Of a DNA stretch of 64,000 bases, positions 26,503 to 35,601 are shown one piece after another. A program made the position numbers and the translations under genes. Every line of letters begins with the position of its first letter. Positions within the stretch are counted from its first letter, which is position 1. The DNA comes from Candidatus Methylophosphatis haderslevensis (lineage in GTDB: Bacteria; Pseudomonadota; Gammaproteobacteria; Burkholderiales; Rhodocyclaceae), in assembly GCA_016711925.1 (NCBI GenBank), contig JADJSA010000004.1, positions 7,940-71,939 on the forward strand, in the 5' to 3' direction. The notes beneath the pieces were generated by a model. It did not search any database and was not told the origin of the DNA. It saw only the letters and a list, made by a program, of their open reading frames with translations.

Positions 26503-28149
26503 TTAACGGCTGGCGGCGGGAATGCGGAAGCGCGCCACCGAATCGACCAGCCCGACTGCCAGGGTGTTCAATTCGTGCGCCGAACCGGCAACCGAGGTCA
26601 CCGCGGTGGAGTTCTCTTCGATCATCTGCACGATCTTTTCCACCCGGCCGGCGATGTCGTGGCTGGCGGAAGCCTGCTCCTTGAGCGCCGTCGCCACATC
26701 GTCGATCACGCCGGTCACGCGCTTGGCGCTGCCGTCGATGTCGCGGACCGACTCGCCGGCGCCTTGCGCCTTGGTCATGCCCTCGCGCATCTGCGCCACG
26801 GTGTTTTCCATCTGCGCCGACATGCTGCGGCTTCGCTCCTGGATCGCATTGACCATCTGGGTGATTTCGAGCGCCGATGTGCCGGAGCGTTCGGCCAGCT
26901 TTCTCACTTCGTCGGCCACCACCGCAAAGCCGCGGCCGGTCTCGCCGGCTCGCGCCGCCTCGATCGCCGCGTTGAGCGCCAGCAGGTTGGTCTGATCGGC
27001 CACGTCCTTGATCACGCCGACGATGCTGGTGATGCGCTCGGATTCCTTGTCGAGCTGGCGGGCATGCTCGGCGCTCTGTTCGATGGTCGACGAGACCTTG
27101 CCAATTTCTTCGACCATTGCCGAAATCTGGCCGGCGCCCACGCTCGCGCCCTGACTGGCCGACTGTGCAAGCCCCCGCGCTTCGTCCGACAGATCGGACA
27201 CATGGTTGATGCTCGCCGAGAGTTCCTCGAGTGCCGCAGCCATCGACGCCGCAGATTCGGATTGGGTATCCGAACCGGCCCGCACCTGTTGCGATGCCGT
27301 GCTCAGCGAACCGGAGGTCTGCGCAACGTTTTCTGCGCTCTCGCGCACCTGCACGATCGACTGGCGCAGGCTCTCCGTCATGCTCTTGACGCCGGTTTCC
27401 AGCCGGGCAAGCTCGTCGCTGCCCTCGGGCGACAGTTCAACCGTCAGGTCGCCGCCGGCGATCTTTTCCACCGCGCCCAACACGCGGCCCAGCGGATGGG
27501 TGATCGAACGGGTCACCAGCAGCGCCGCGGCCACGGCCGCCAGCAGTGCGCCGACCAGCAGGCCGAACAGCGTCGTCCTGGCCGTGGTGTAGGCGCCCTT
27601 GGCCTGTTTGACCGCTTCCGCAGTCATCTCGTCTTCGATCTTGACCAGGGTATTGATCTCGCCCCTGACGACATTGAAATCCTGGCGCACGGCCGCCACC
27701 GCCGACTCGGCTTCCGCCTGCCTGCCGGCCTTGGCGTGGCCCACCAGCTCATCGACCGTCGCCTTGGCCTTGGTGTTGGCTTCCATGATCTTGGCCAGTT
27801 GGTCAAACTCGCGTTGCGTGCCCTCGAAATTCTTCAGCATGGCGTGGAATTTGTCGTGGGCGGCGACGAAGTCTTCGCGCCCCTTCTTCAGGCGGTCGAG
27901 CGCCTCCTGGCGCTTGGCCTCGTCCTTGTACAACACCACGTCGCGCGCGGCGATGGCACGCGCGTCGAGCGTGATACGCATCTGCGAGGCGATGTCTTGC
28001 TGCGGGCCGTTGACCTCGGCGATCGCGATCATCCGCTTGTCGATCTGCCCCATCTCGTAGAACGCGACGGCGGTCATCGCGACCAGCAACAAGACGACGA
28101 GCGCAAACCCCAACCCCAACCGCAAGCCGATGGAAACTTTTTTGAACAT
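26503..28149 (-). CDS. Methyl-accepting chemotaxis protein (4HB type)
   Basis: 548 residues. TM1 is near residues 12-32, a periplasmic four-helix-bundle sensor carries NGPQQDIASQMRITLDARAI, TM2 is near 190-210, then a HAMP and an MA signalling domain. The signalling tip reads IKDVADQTNLLALNAAIEAA and GRGFAVVADEVRKLAERS. The C-terminus (FRIPAASR) lacks a CheR-docking pentapeptide. It is a monocistronic gene with its own sigma-28 promoter and terminator. The ligand is unknown. Confidence 0.93.
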   Translation of the reverse strand: MFKKVSIGLRLGLGFALVVLLLVAMTAVAFYEMGQIDKRMIAIAEVNGPQQDIASQMRITLDARAIAARDVVLYKDEAKRQEALDRLKKGREDFVAAHDKFHAMLKNFEGTQREFDQLAKIMEANTKAKATVDELVGHAKAGRQAEAESAVAAVRQDFNVVRGEINTLVKIEDEMTAEAVKQAKGAYTTARTTLFGLLVGALLAAVAAALLVTRSITHPLGRVLGAVEKIAGGDLTVELSPEGSDELARLETGVKSMTESLRQSIVQVRESAENVAQTSGSLSTASQQVRAGSDTQSESAASMAAALEELSASINHVSDLSDEARGLAQSASQGASVGAGQISAMVEEIGKVSSTIEQSAEHARQLDKESERITSIVGVIKDVADQTNLLALNAAIEAARAGETGRGFAVVADEVRKLAERSGTSALEITQMVNAIQERSRSMSAQMENTVAQMREGMTKAQGAGESVRDIDGSAKRVTGVIDDVATALKEQASASHDIAGRVEKIVQMIEENSTAVTSVAGSAHELNTLAVGLVDSVARFRIPAASR

Positions 28150-28187
28150 GGCACTGACCTTTCGTAGACGGACGACGACTACGCAGG

Positions 28188-28214
28188 TCTACGGCGGTCA
28201 GCGGGCGAACTTTA
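28188..28214 (-). promoter_or_regulatory. Sigma-28 promoter of the chemoreceptor gene
   Basis: TAAAGTTC-N11-GCCGTAGA on the minus strand, 38 bases before the start codon. The -35 matches at 7 of 8 positions and the -10 starts with the key GCCG. Confidence 0.65.
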
Positions 28215-28282
28215 CCGGTCAGGCTCGGGCGCGCGGCACAGGCGCGCCGCCGCGCGAACGCAGCGGCGAGTCAAGGCGCCCT

Positions 28283-28654
28283 TCAGCGGCGGGGCGTGCC
28301 CCCGGGAAACCGTTCGCTCAGGCGCTCGGTCTCGCGCCGCAGTAGGCTGAGCTGGTGGCCGAGCAGGTCGACGTGCTCGTGCAGCATCCCGCTGATCTGC
28401 CATGTCGCCCTGAGCGGCGAGCCGGCGCTGGCGCGCACGTTGTCGATGTTGTTCTGCAGGCGCCGCAAGCCTTCGACGACGTGCTCGGGGGCCGAGGCGA
28501 TGAACGACTCGATCGCGCTGCGTCGCGCCCGGAAAAAACCGGCCGCATCGCGCTGCGCCAGTTGTGACCAGCCTTCGAAATCAAACGCACCCGCGTCGAA
28601 GCAGGGCACCCCGCCGGGATTGCCGGAATAGTCCGGATTGTTTTGTATGTGCAT
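28283..28654 (-). CDS. Conserved-looking small helical protein, function unknown
   Basis: 123 residues from the ATG at 28654, which has a strong AGGAGGT ribosome site, good support that it is real. It is predicted mostly helical (RSAIESFIASAPEHVVEGLR, HEHVDLLGHQLSLLRRETER). There is no signal peptide or membrane segment. I do not recognise the family. It lies between the GspE-like gene and the receptor gene, and a hairpin separates it from the former. A phasin-like or scaffold protein is possible, but nothing shows it. Confidence 0.7.
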   Translation of the reverse strand: MHIQNNPDYSGNPGGVPCFDAGAFDFEGWSQLAQRDAAGFFRARRSAIESFIASAPEHVVEGLRRLQNNIDNVRASAGSPLRATWQISGMLHEHVDLLGHQLSLLRRETERLSERFPGGTPRR

Positions 28655-28720
28655 GGGACCGACCTCCTGAGCGCATGCTAGCCCAGCCCGGTTTGCCCGG
28701 CAAGGCGGCCCAAGTCCCTT

Positions 28721-28741
28721 GCGGCGCAATCGCTGCGCCGC
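28721..28741 (-). terminator. Hairpin after the GspE-like gene
   Basis: A perfect 8-bp stem GCGGCGCA / TGCGCCGC with a 5-base loop, 15 bases past the stop codon of the ATPase gene. It lacks a T run. Confidence 0.45.
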
Positions 28742-28755
28742 TGCCGCGGCGGACT

Positions 28756-31320
28756 TTAGTTGGAGACGGCGCGCACCTGCGAGAGATCGGTCAGCCCTTG
28801 CAGGATCTTGCTGATGCCGTCCTGCTTGAGCGTGCGCATGCCGCAGCGGATCGCGGTGTGGGAGATCTCCTCGATCTCGGCGCGGCGCATCGCCAGGCGC
28901 TTGATCTCAGGCGTGGCCACCAGCAGCTCGTGCAGCGCAATGCGGCCGCGATAGCCGGTGCCGGAGCACTGGTCGCAACCGGCGGCGGCGTAGAGGAGCA
29001 AGCCGCCCTTGCCGTCGCCCTGTTCGGCCAGCCACTGAGTGCGCACCGCGTCGATCTCGAACCCTGCGCCCGCCGGCATGTTGAAGCAATATTCGTCGAG
29101 CAGTTCGTCGATTTCTTCGGCGCTCGCGCTGCGTTCGTGGCGGCAACCCGGACACAGCCGTTTCGCCAGACGCTGCGCCAGCACGCCGAGCAGCGAATCG
29201 GCGAAGTTGAACGGGTCCACACCCATGTCGAGCAGCCGGGTGATGCTCTCCGGAGCGCTGTTGGTATGCAGCGTGGACAGCACCAGGTGGCCGGTAAGCG
29301 AGGCCTCGACGCCGATGCGCGCGGTTTCCTGATCGCGCATTTCGCCGACCATGATGACATCCGGGTCGGCGCGGAGAAATGAGCGCAGCGCGTGGGCGAA
29401 GGTCCAGCCGATCTTGGCGTTGACCTGCACCTGTCGCAGGCCGGGCTGGGTGATTTCGACCGGATCTTCGGCGGTCCAGATCTTGCGCTCGGGCACGTTG
29501 ATATACGACAGCGCCGAGTGCAGCGTGGTGGTCTTGCCGGAGCCGGTCGGTCCGCACACCAGCAGCAGGCCGTAGGACTTTTCCATGATGCGGCGCAGGT
29601 GGTCGCGGTTCCATTCCGACAGGTTGAGCTTGTCCAGCGGCACCGGCTTGGCGCTCGACAGGATGCGCATGACCACGTCCTCGAGCCCGCGGTTGGTCGG
29701 TATGGTGGCCACCCGCAGCTCGATCTTGGCCGGACCGAAGCGCTGGAAGTCGATCTTGCCGTCCTGCGGCTTGCGCCGTTCGGATATGTCGAGGTCGGCC
29801 ATGATCTTGATGCGCGCCAGCACCGCCTGGCGATAGCTCGCCGGCAGTTCGAGATAGGGCACCAGACCGCCATCCTTGCGGAAGCGCACGCGCATCTTCT
29901 GCTTGTCCGGATAGCTCTCGATGTGGATGTCCGACACCTGCTGGCTGTAGGCGTCAAGGATCATGGTGTTGACCAGACGGACCAGCGTGTTGTCCGATTC
30001 CTGGATCGGCACATCGGTCAGGTCGTCGATCTGCTGGTCGCGCAGCGCGTTGGCCAGTGCGTTGATGTCGGGCTTGGCCTCGCTGCCTCGGCTGGAGGTG
30101 AAGTTGAACGGCTGATCGTGGCGACCGGTCACCGAGTCCTGCAACTCGCCGTCCGGCTCGATCGGCTCGAACCACATCACTTCGGGGCCGAAACGCTTGC
30201 GCAGTACGGCCTCGATCTGCCGCTTCGGCGCCACCACCGGCACGATCTTGAACTGGGTCAGGAAGCGCAGTTCGTTGAGCCGGTCGACGCGCATCGGGTC
30301 CTCGAGCGCGACGACCAGCATGCCGTCGCGCGCCAGCAGCGGAATTACCTTGAAGCGGTTGACCACGCCTTCCGGAATCATCCGCAGGGCGTTGGCGTCG
30401 ACCGGGAAGTTGTCGAGATCGACCACCGGAAAACCGAGCTTGCGCGCCAGCACGCCGTGCAAATCTTCCTCGGTCAGCACGCCCATTCCGACCAGGATGC
30501 GGCCCAGCGGCGTCGAACGGTCTTCGCGCTGCTTGGCCAGCGCCTCCTCCAGTTGCGCCTGCTTGACCATGCCCAGTTCGAGCAGTGCCTCGCCCAACCG
30601 CATGACAGGCATCGACTGCTGCTTGGCCAGCGCCTTGAGCAGTTGCGCCTCGCTGACGATATCCTGCTCGACCAAATAGTCGCCGATGCGCTGGCTGCGC
30701 ATCGCTTCCTGCGCGGCCAGTGCCAGTTCCACGTGCTCGGAGTCGACGATGTTGTGATCGACCAGCATCTGTCCGAGGAAGCCGCCGATCGACAGGCTGG
30801 CCAGCGATGCGCACGGCACGAACAGGCGCTCGACGCAGAACTGGTCGACCTCGTCGACCGGCGGAAAGAGGAAGGTGCCGAACGGCTCGCTGACGTGACC
30901 GAGCGTCTTGCCTTCGATGATTTCGCCGTTGTGCAGAACCAGTTGGAACGGCTGCAGCGTCGGTTCGACCGCCAGCCCGGGTGCAACCGCCGGATCGGCG
31001 GCGGGCGCCAGGCGGATTGGCCGGGTCAGCCGCAGCGTGAGGATCTCGCCGAGGTAGATCGTCTGCGTGGTGGTGGCGCGCGGAAGCTGGAACTCCAGCG
31101 CATCCTGTTCGGGCAAGAAGAACGTCAGCTTGCCGGCAACCCGGCGCCCACCGATTGCGGTGATCTCGCAGTCCTGCGCCTCGGTCTGTTCGATGTCGGC
31201 GGGGAAGGACGCGTAGGGCGGCGTCGGCCAGCGGTAGTTGCGGGTGACCGGCCACTCGCCCGCGCCGGTCTGGCGGCTGGGGGCAATCGGACTGACGTTG
31301 GGTGCGAGTTTCAGTTCCAT
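28756..31320 (-). CDS. Orphan GspE/PilB-like ATPase with tandem MshEN-like repeats
   Basis: 854 residues from the ATG at 31320. Residues 1-175 hold two beta-rich units (GGRRVAGKLTFFLPEQDALE; LHNGEIIEGKTLGHVSEPFG) that I do not recognise. Residues 182-295 hold four copies of an LGxxLxxxxIVxxxxLxxAL motif spaced exactly 30 residues apart (182, 212, 242, 272), resembling the c-di-GMP-binding MshEN domain. The ATPase core has Walker A GPTGSGKTTTLHSAL, an Asp box and Walker B region, and a CxxC...CxxC zinc element (CPGC, CDQC). Relatives drive type II secretion or type IV pili, but no other pilus or T2SS gene is nearby. It follows the short cheA by 37 bases. Confidence 0.85.
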   Translation of the reverse strand: MELKLAPNVSPIAPSRQTGAGEWPVTRNYRWPTPPYASFPADIEQTEAQDCEITAIGGRRVAGKLTFFLPEQDALEFQLPRATTTQTIYLGEILTLRLTRPIRLAPAADPAVAPGLAVEPTLQPFQLVLHNGEIIEGKTLGHVSEPFGTFLFPPVDEVDQFCVERLFVPCASLASLSIGGFLGQMLVDHNIVDSEHVELALAAQEAMRSQRIGDYLVEQDIVSEAQLLKALAKQQSMPVMRLGEALLELGMVKQAQLEEALAKQREDRSTPLGRILVGMGVLTEEDLHGVLARKLGFPVVDLDNFPVDANALRMIPEGVVNRFKVIPLLARDGMLVVALEDPMRVDRLNELRFLTQFKIVPVVAPKRQIEAVLRKRFGPEVMWFEPIEPDGELQDSVTGRHDQPFNFTSSRGSEAKPDINALANALRDQQIDDLTDVPIQESDNTLVRLVNTMILDAYSQQVSDIHIESYPDKQKMRVRFRKDGGLVPYLELPASYRQAVLARIKIMADLDISERRKPQDGKIDFQRFGPAKIELRVATIPTNRGLEDVVMRILSSAKPVPLDKLNLSEWNRDHLRRIMEKSYGLLLVCGPTGSGKTTTLHSALSYINVPERKIWTAEDPVEITQPGLRQVQVNAKIGWTFAHALRSFLRADPDVIMVGEMRDQETARIGVEASLTGHLVLSTLHTNSAPESITRLLDMGVDPFNFADSLLGVLAQRLAKRLCPGCRHERSASAEEIDELLDEYCFNMPAGAGFEIDAVRTQWLAEQGDGKGGLLLYAAAGCDQCSGTGYRGRIALHELLVATPEIKRLAMRRAEIEEISHTAIRCGMRTLKQDGISKILQGLTDLSQVRAVSN

Positions 31321-31357
31321 GGCGGCGGTCCCCGCGGGTCGGATTGGAATGTGAGGT

Positions 31358-33202
31358 TCAGGCTGCCTCGGCCATTCTCGGCAGCAGGACGTGGCGCGGC
31401 ACGCCGCGGGCATCGCCGAGCGAGGCGAGCAGTTCCTTCATGTCGAGAATCAGCACGATCTGTCCGTTGGACAGCGTGGTCACCCCGGCCACGCCCTTGG
31501 GACGGAAGTCGTCGAGCGATTTGATGACGGCATCTTCGCGCCCGGCAAACGAATCGATGGCGAGGATGAAGCTGGTTTCCGCGGTCTGCATCAGCACGCC
31601 GTACTCGGGCGTGTTGACCTGTTCCCAGCCGAGCAGCGAGGACAGCGGCAGCACCGACAGCACTTCGCCGCGCACGACCATCGTGGCGCGGCCGCCGATT
31701 TCCTGGATCTGGTCCGGCTCCACCGGCAGGATCTCGCGCACCATCGACAGCGGCACCGCGAAAGGCTGCTCGCCCAGGCGCACCAGCAGCACCGGCAGAA
31801 TCGCCAGCGTGAGCGGCAGCGAGATGATGAAGGTGGTGCCCTTGCCGGCGCTGGAACGGATGTCGATCATGCCGTTGAGCTTCTGGATGTTGGTCTTCAC
31901 CACATCCATGCCCACGCCGCGGCCGGAGACGTCGGAAACTTGGGCGGCGGTCGAGAAACCGGGCAGCATCACCAGGTTGAGGCTCTGCCGCTCGTCCATG
32001 GTGTTGGCTTCTTCGTCGGTGATGAGGCCCTTCTCCACCGCCTTGGCGCGCAACTTCTCCGGGTTCATGCCGCGCCCATCGTCGGAGACGATCAGCACGA
32101 TGTGATCGCCCTCCTGGCGCGCCTCCAAGCGTACCCGCGACTTCTCCGGTTTGCCGGCAGCCATCCGCTCGGCCGGCGTCTCGACGCCATGATCGACCGC
32201 ATTGCGAAGCAGGTGAATGATCGGGTCGGACAGATCCTCGATCATCGTCTTGTCGATTTCGGTATCTTCTCCGGCCAGTTCCATCTCGATTTCCTTGCCG
32301 AGACCGCGCGCCAGATCGCGCACGATGCGCGGATACTTCTGGAACAGCCGGCCGACCGGCTGCATCCGCGTCTTCATGACGGCGTTCTGGAGGTCGGACA
32401 CCAGCAGATCGAGCTGGCTCACCGCGGCATCGAGCGCATGCAGCGTCTCGGCGTCCTGCTTGCCGTTGAGTATGTCGCTGCGCAAGGCGTTGAGCCGGTT
32501 CTTGGTGAGCCCGATTTCGCCCGACAGGTTGAGCACCTGGTCGAGCCGCGCCGTATCGACACGGATCGCGTTCTCGCGCACCTTCTCGCCCTCGCGGCGG
32601 CCGCTGACCTGGTTGCTGCCCGGCTTGTCGGTGGCGCGCCGGCCGTATGCGTTTGTCGTCGCTTCGAGTTCAGGCAGGCTGGCCGCGGGCGCCTCCGGCG
32701 CGCTCGGCGCGGCAACCGGCACGCCGGTCACCGCCCCATGCAGCGCGGTCCAGTCCGGTGCGTCGGCGGGCGCGACCGCCGGGGCGGCCGCGGCTGCAAC
32801 GGCGGGGGTTCCGCCGGCGATGGCGTCCTTCAGATTCTGCAACAGCCGCGCCTGGGCGGCCGGCGGTTGCACGCCGCGCTCGAGATAGCCGAACATGTGG
32901 CGCACGGTTGCGGTCGCATCGAGGATCGCATCCATGATTTCCGGGTTGAGGCCGATCTCGCCATTGCGCAGCTTGTCGAACAGGTTCTCGGTGAGGTGGC
33001 AGAGCGTGACCAGTTCGGTGGCGTTGAGAAAGCCCGCGCCGCCCTTGATGGTGTGGAAGCCGCGGAAGATCTCGTTGAGCAGGGCGCGGTCCTGCGGTGC
33101 CCGCTCGAGGTCGACCAGCTTGTTGTCTACACCGGACAGCAGGTCGGTCGCCTCGACCAGAAAGTCCTGCATCAGATCGTCCATCCCCTGGAAATCGCTC
33201 AT
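31358..33202 (-). CDS. cheA: CheA-type chemotaxis histidine kinase, short form
   Basis: 614 residues. The Hpt domain carries the phosphorylatable His50 (FRGFHTIKGGAGF). A Pro/Ala linker (about 130-200) replaces the usual P2 CheY-docking domain. Then come the dimerisation region, the ATPase (HLLRNAVDHGVE, VSDDGRGMNPEKL, GRGVGMDVVKTNIQ) and a C-terminal CheW-like domain. It is the second CheA of the window. It is co-oriented with cheV, cheY and cheZ upstream and with the orphan ATPase downstream. The gap 33203-33368 shows no gene. Confidence 0.93.
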   Translation of the reverse strand: MSDFQGMDDLMQDFLVEATDLLSGVDNKLVDLERAPQDRALLNEIFRGFHTIKGGAGFLNATELVTLCHLTENLFDKLRNGEIGLNPEIMDAILDATATVRHMFGYLERGVQPPAAQARLLQNLKDAIAGGTPAVAAAAAPAVAPADAPDWTALHGAVTGVPVAAPSAPEAPAASLPELEATTNAYGRRATDKPGSNQVSGRREGEKVRENAIRVDTARLDQVLNLSGEIGLTKNRLNALRSDILNGKQDAETLHALDAAVSQLDLLVSDLQNAVMKTRMQPVGRLFQKYPRIVRDLARGLGKEIEMELAGEDTEIDKTMIEDLSDPIIHLLRNAVDHGVETPAERMAAGKPEKSRVRLEARQEGDHIVLIVSDDGRGMNPEKLRAKAVEKGLITDEEANTMDERQSLNLVMLPGFSTAAQVSDVSGRGVGMDVVKTNIQKLNGMIDIRSSAGKGTTFIISLPLTLAILPVLLVRLGEQPFAVPLSMVREILPVEPDQIQEIGGRATMVVRGEVLSVLPLSSLLGWEQVNTPEYGVLMQTAETSFILAIDSFAGREDAVIKSLDDFRPKGVAGVTTLSNGQIVLILDMKELLASLGDARGVPRHVLLPRMAEAA

Positions 33203-33368
33203 GCTTGCTCCTTGTGGCCCGCCGTCAGCGGGGTCGCATGCCGCACGGGAAACTGCCCGCCGCCTTGTTCGCCCCGTTCCGGCGCACCGATTCGCACCGT
33301 TGCCATCCTGTCGTCATGACCTGGCGAGGTGGCGCGAACCGCCGCGCCATCGGTCACCCGCCACGGCC

Positions 33369-34196
33369 TCAAAATCCCAAACTCTCCAGCAGATCGTCGA
33401 CCTGCTCCTGACCGGTCACCACGTCGCTGCGGCCCGCCGGATTGATCACCGGGCCGTTCTTCAGACCGCAGCCGGTCTCGCCGCGCATCTGCTCCGGCAT
33501 CGCCTCGATCAGCACCTGCAGCAACTGGTTCTCCATGTTCTGGGCCAGATCGACGATCTTCTTGATCACCTGCCCGGTCAGATCCTGGAAGTCCTGCGCC
33601 ATCATGATTTCCATCAACTGGGCGTTGGTGGCATCGGCCTGTTGCGGCACGTCGTGCAGGAAAGCGCGCGTTTCGCCGGCCAGCAGCTTGAACTCGTCGA
33701 CCGAAAGCTGATTGGCGTAGAGCTTGTCCCACTTGCCGGCCAGCACGCCCGAACGGTCGTGCATGCCGTCCTGGATCGGCTTGGCGATGTCGGTGGCGTT
33801 GAGCACGCGGCTGGCCGCCTGTTCGGTCATCTGCCCGACGTAGAGCAGCCGGCTGGTGGCGTCGGGAATCGCATGGGCCGCTTCCTGCAGTGCCTTGTCA
33901 TAACCGAGTTCGCGCAGCGTGTCGTGCAACACGCGGGTCATGTGACCGACCTTCTGGTAGAGCGTGTCGGACGGCGTATCGGACGGCTGCCCCGTCCGGG
34001 TGTCGACCGCCGCGACGGCCTTGCCGGCTTGGGCGCTGACATTGTCGAACAGCGCCTGCAGGTCGACGGAATCGCCGGACGAATCCGCCGGCTGCACGAC
34101 CTCGAGCTTGGGCTTGTGCGAACCGGCCGCGATGCTGTCGAACAGCGCCTGCAAGTCGTTGGAATCGCCGGACTCGTCGAATGCTTTCTTTGCCAT
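33369..34196 (-). CDS. cheZ: CheY-P phosphatase CheZ with duplicated N-terminal peptide
   Basis: 275 residues, longer than the roughly 214 of E. coli CheZ. The long helical hairpin with the catalytic Gln region (MMAQDFQDLTGQVIKKIVDL) and the C-terminal CheY-binding tail (QVDDLLESLGF) are intact. The N-terminal extension contains GDSNDLQALFDSIAA (10-24) repeated as GDSVDLQALFDNVSA (41-55). Both copies resemble the tail peptide. It lies 10 bases after cheY. CheZ removes phosphate from CheY-P and resets the motor. Confidence 0.94.
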   Translation of the reverse strand: MAKKAFDESGDSNDLQALFDSIAAGSHKPKLEVVQPADSSGDSVDLQALFDNVSAQAGKAVAAVDTRTGQPSDTPSDTLYQKVGHMTRVLHDTLRELGYDKALQEAAHAIPDATSRLLYVGQMTEQAASRVLNATDIAKPIQDGMHDRSGVLAGKWDKLYANQLSVDEFKLLAGETRAFLHDVPQQADATNAQLMEIMMAQDFQDLTGQVIKKIVDLAQNMENQLLQVLIEAMPEQMRGETGCGLKNGPVINPAGRSDVVTGQEQVDDLLESLGF

Positions 34197-34206
34197 GTCG
34201 ATTCCC

Positions 34207-34605
34207 CTATGCGGCCTTGGCGTTTTGCTTCTCGAAGATTTTCGAGAGCTTTTCCGACAGCGTGCCGGCGGTGAAGGGCTTGACGATGTAGCCCGACGCG
34301 CCGGCCTGAGCGGCGGCGATGATGTTCTCCTTCTTCGCCTCGGCAGTGATCATCAATACCGGAAGGTGCGCCAGAGCCGGGTTGGCGCGGATCGCCTGCA
34401 GCAGTTGCAGTCCGTCCATGTTCGGCATGTTCCAGTCGGTGACGACGAAGTCGAATCCGCCGCCCTGCAACTTCTGCAGCGCGACCGCGCCGTCCTCGGC
34501 TTCGTCGACATTGGCAAAGCCGAGTTCCTTCAGGAGATTGCGCACGATGCGGCGCATGGTCGAGAAGTCATCGACTACCAGGAATTTCATCTTCGGATCG
34601 GACAT
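34207..34605 (-). CDS. cheY: Chemotaxis response regulator CheY
   Basis: 132 residues, a single receiver domain. It has the acidic pair Asp12/Asp13, phospho-acceptor Asp57 (VVTDWNMPNMDGL), Thr87 and Lys109 (YIVKPF). The sequence is close to enteric CheY and it sits next to cheZ, so it is the likely motor-binding CheY. Twenty bases separate it from cheV. Confidence 0.95.
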   Translation of the reverse strand: MSDPKMKFLVVDDFSTMRRIVRNLLKELGFANVDEAEDGAVALQKLQGGGFDFVVTDWNMPNMDGLQLLQAIRANPALAHLPVLMITAEAKKENIIAAAQAGASGYIVKPFTAGTLSEKLSKIFEKQNAKAA

Positions 34606-34624
34606 TGGGCTCTCCAGCTCGGGG

Positions 34625-35557
34625 TCATCGAGTCTTGTTCAGATAGGGGCGCAGCGTTTCGGCCAGAACGGTGGCATCGAACTTGGCGACGTAGGCGTCT
34701 ACACCGACGCTCTTGCCCATCGCGCGATTGGCTTCCGACGATAGCGACGAGTGCATCACCACCGGGATGCCTTCGAAGCGCTGGTCGTCCTTGATGTTGC
34801 GGGTTAGTACATAGCCATCCATTTCCGGCATCTCGGCATCGACCAGTATCAGATCGACTTCTTCCGAAATCGGACGGCCGGAGGCCTGCGAGTGCGACGC
34901 CATGCCCTGCAGCCGGGTCCAGGCTTCAAGGCCGTTCAATGCATGCTTGTGACGCACGCCCAGCTTGTCGAGCACCTCGGCGATCTTCTTGCGCGCGACC
35001 GACGAGTCGTCGACGAAGAAGATGTTCATCTCGCGTTCGCTGTCGACGCTGGGAATTTCGCCGATCACGGCTTCGCCGAAAGTATTGGCGAGGATGGTTT
35101 CGACATCGAGGATCGACACCAGCTTGCCGTCGGGCAAATGGGTGATCGCGGTGATCAGCGATTGGCCGCTGACGTTCTCCGGCGCGTGCACCTTGTCCCA
35201 GTCGACACGGATGATCCGGTCAACCTCATGCACCAGGAAGCCGAGGGTGCGTTTGCTGTATTCGGTCACCATCATCGAACCGGCATGGCCGGCAACGCCG
35301 GGCAGGTTGAGCGCCCGTCCGAGCGAGATCACCGGTATCACGTTGCCGCGCAGCGAGATCAGCCCTTCCACCCCGTCCGGCATGTTGGGCGCCTTGGTGA
35401 TGAAGGGTGTCTTCGACACTTCGCGCACCTTGAAGACGTTGATGCCGAAAGTCTCGCCGGTGCCGAGCGAAAACAGCAGGATCTCCATGCGGTTGCTGCC
35501 GGCAAGCTTGGTGCGCGCGTCGACTGCCTCGAGCAGGGTGTGGTCGGGTCTGTCCAT
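34625..35557 (-). CDS. cheV: CheV coupling protein (CheW-REC)
   Basis: 310 residues from the ATG at 35557, with GAGGCGAA upstream. The N-terminal CheW-like domain (residues about 10-165) carries GINVFKVREVSKTPFITKAP and GLISLRGNVIPVISLGRALN. The C-terminal receiver has FFVDDSSVARKKI, the phospho-acceptor in LILVDAEMPEMDGY and VAKFD. CheV couples receptors to CheA and may act as a phosphate sink for adaptation. It is about half identical by eye to the next cheV, an apparent duplication. Confidence 0.94.
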   Translation of the reverse strand: MDRPDHTLLEAVDARTKLAGSNRMEILLFSLGTGETFGINVFKVREVSKTPFITKAPNMPDGVEGLISLRGNVIPVISLGRALNLPGVAGHAGSMMVTEYSKRTLGFLVHEVDRIIRVDWDKVHAPENVSGQSLITAITHLPDGKLVSILDVETILANTFGEAVIGEIPSVDSEREMNIFFVDDSSVARKKIAEVLDKLGVRHKHALNGLEAWTRLQGMASHSQASGRPISEEVDLILVDAEMPEMDGYVLTRNIKDDQRFEGIPVVMHSSLSSEANRAMGKSVGVDAYVAKFDATVLAETLRPYLNKTR

Positions 35558-35601
35558 TCGATTCGCCTCGTGATCCTTGTATTCGGTTGGTCGTTTGCGG
35601 T

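Noticed and set aside
28715..28758. TAAAGTCC at the end of the GspE-like gene as a sigma-28 promoter for the small unknown gene
   Set aside because: The -10 position matches poorly and falls in a hairpin, and the TAA is the ATPase stop codon.
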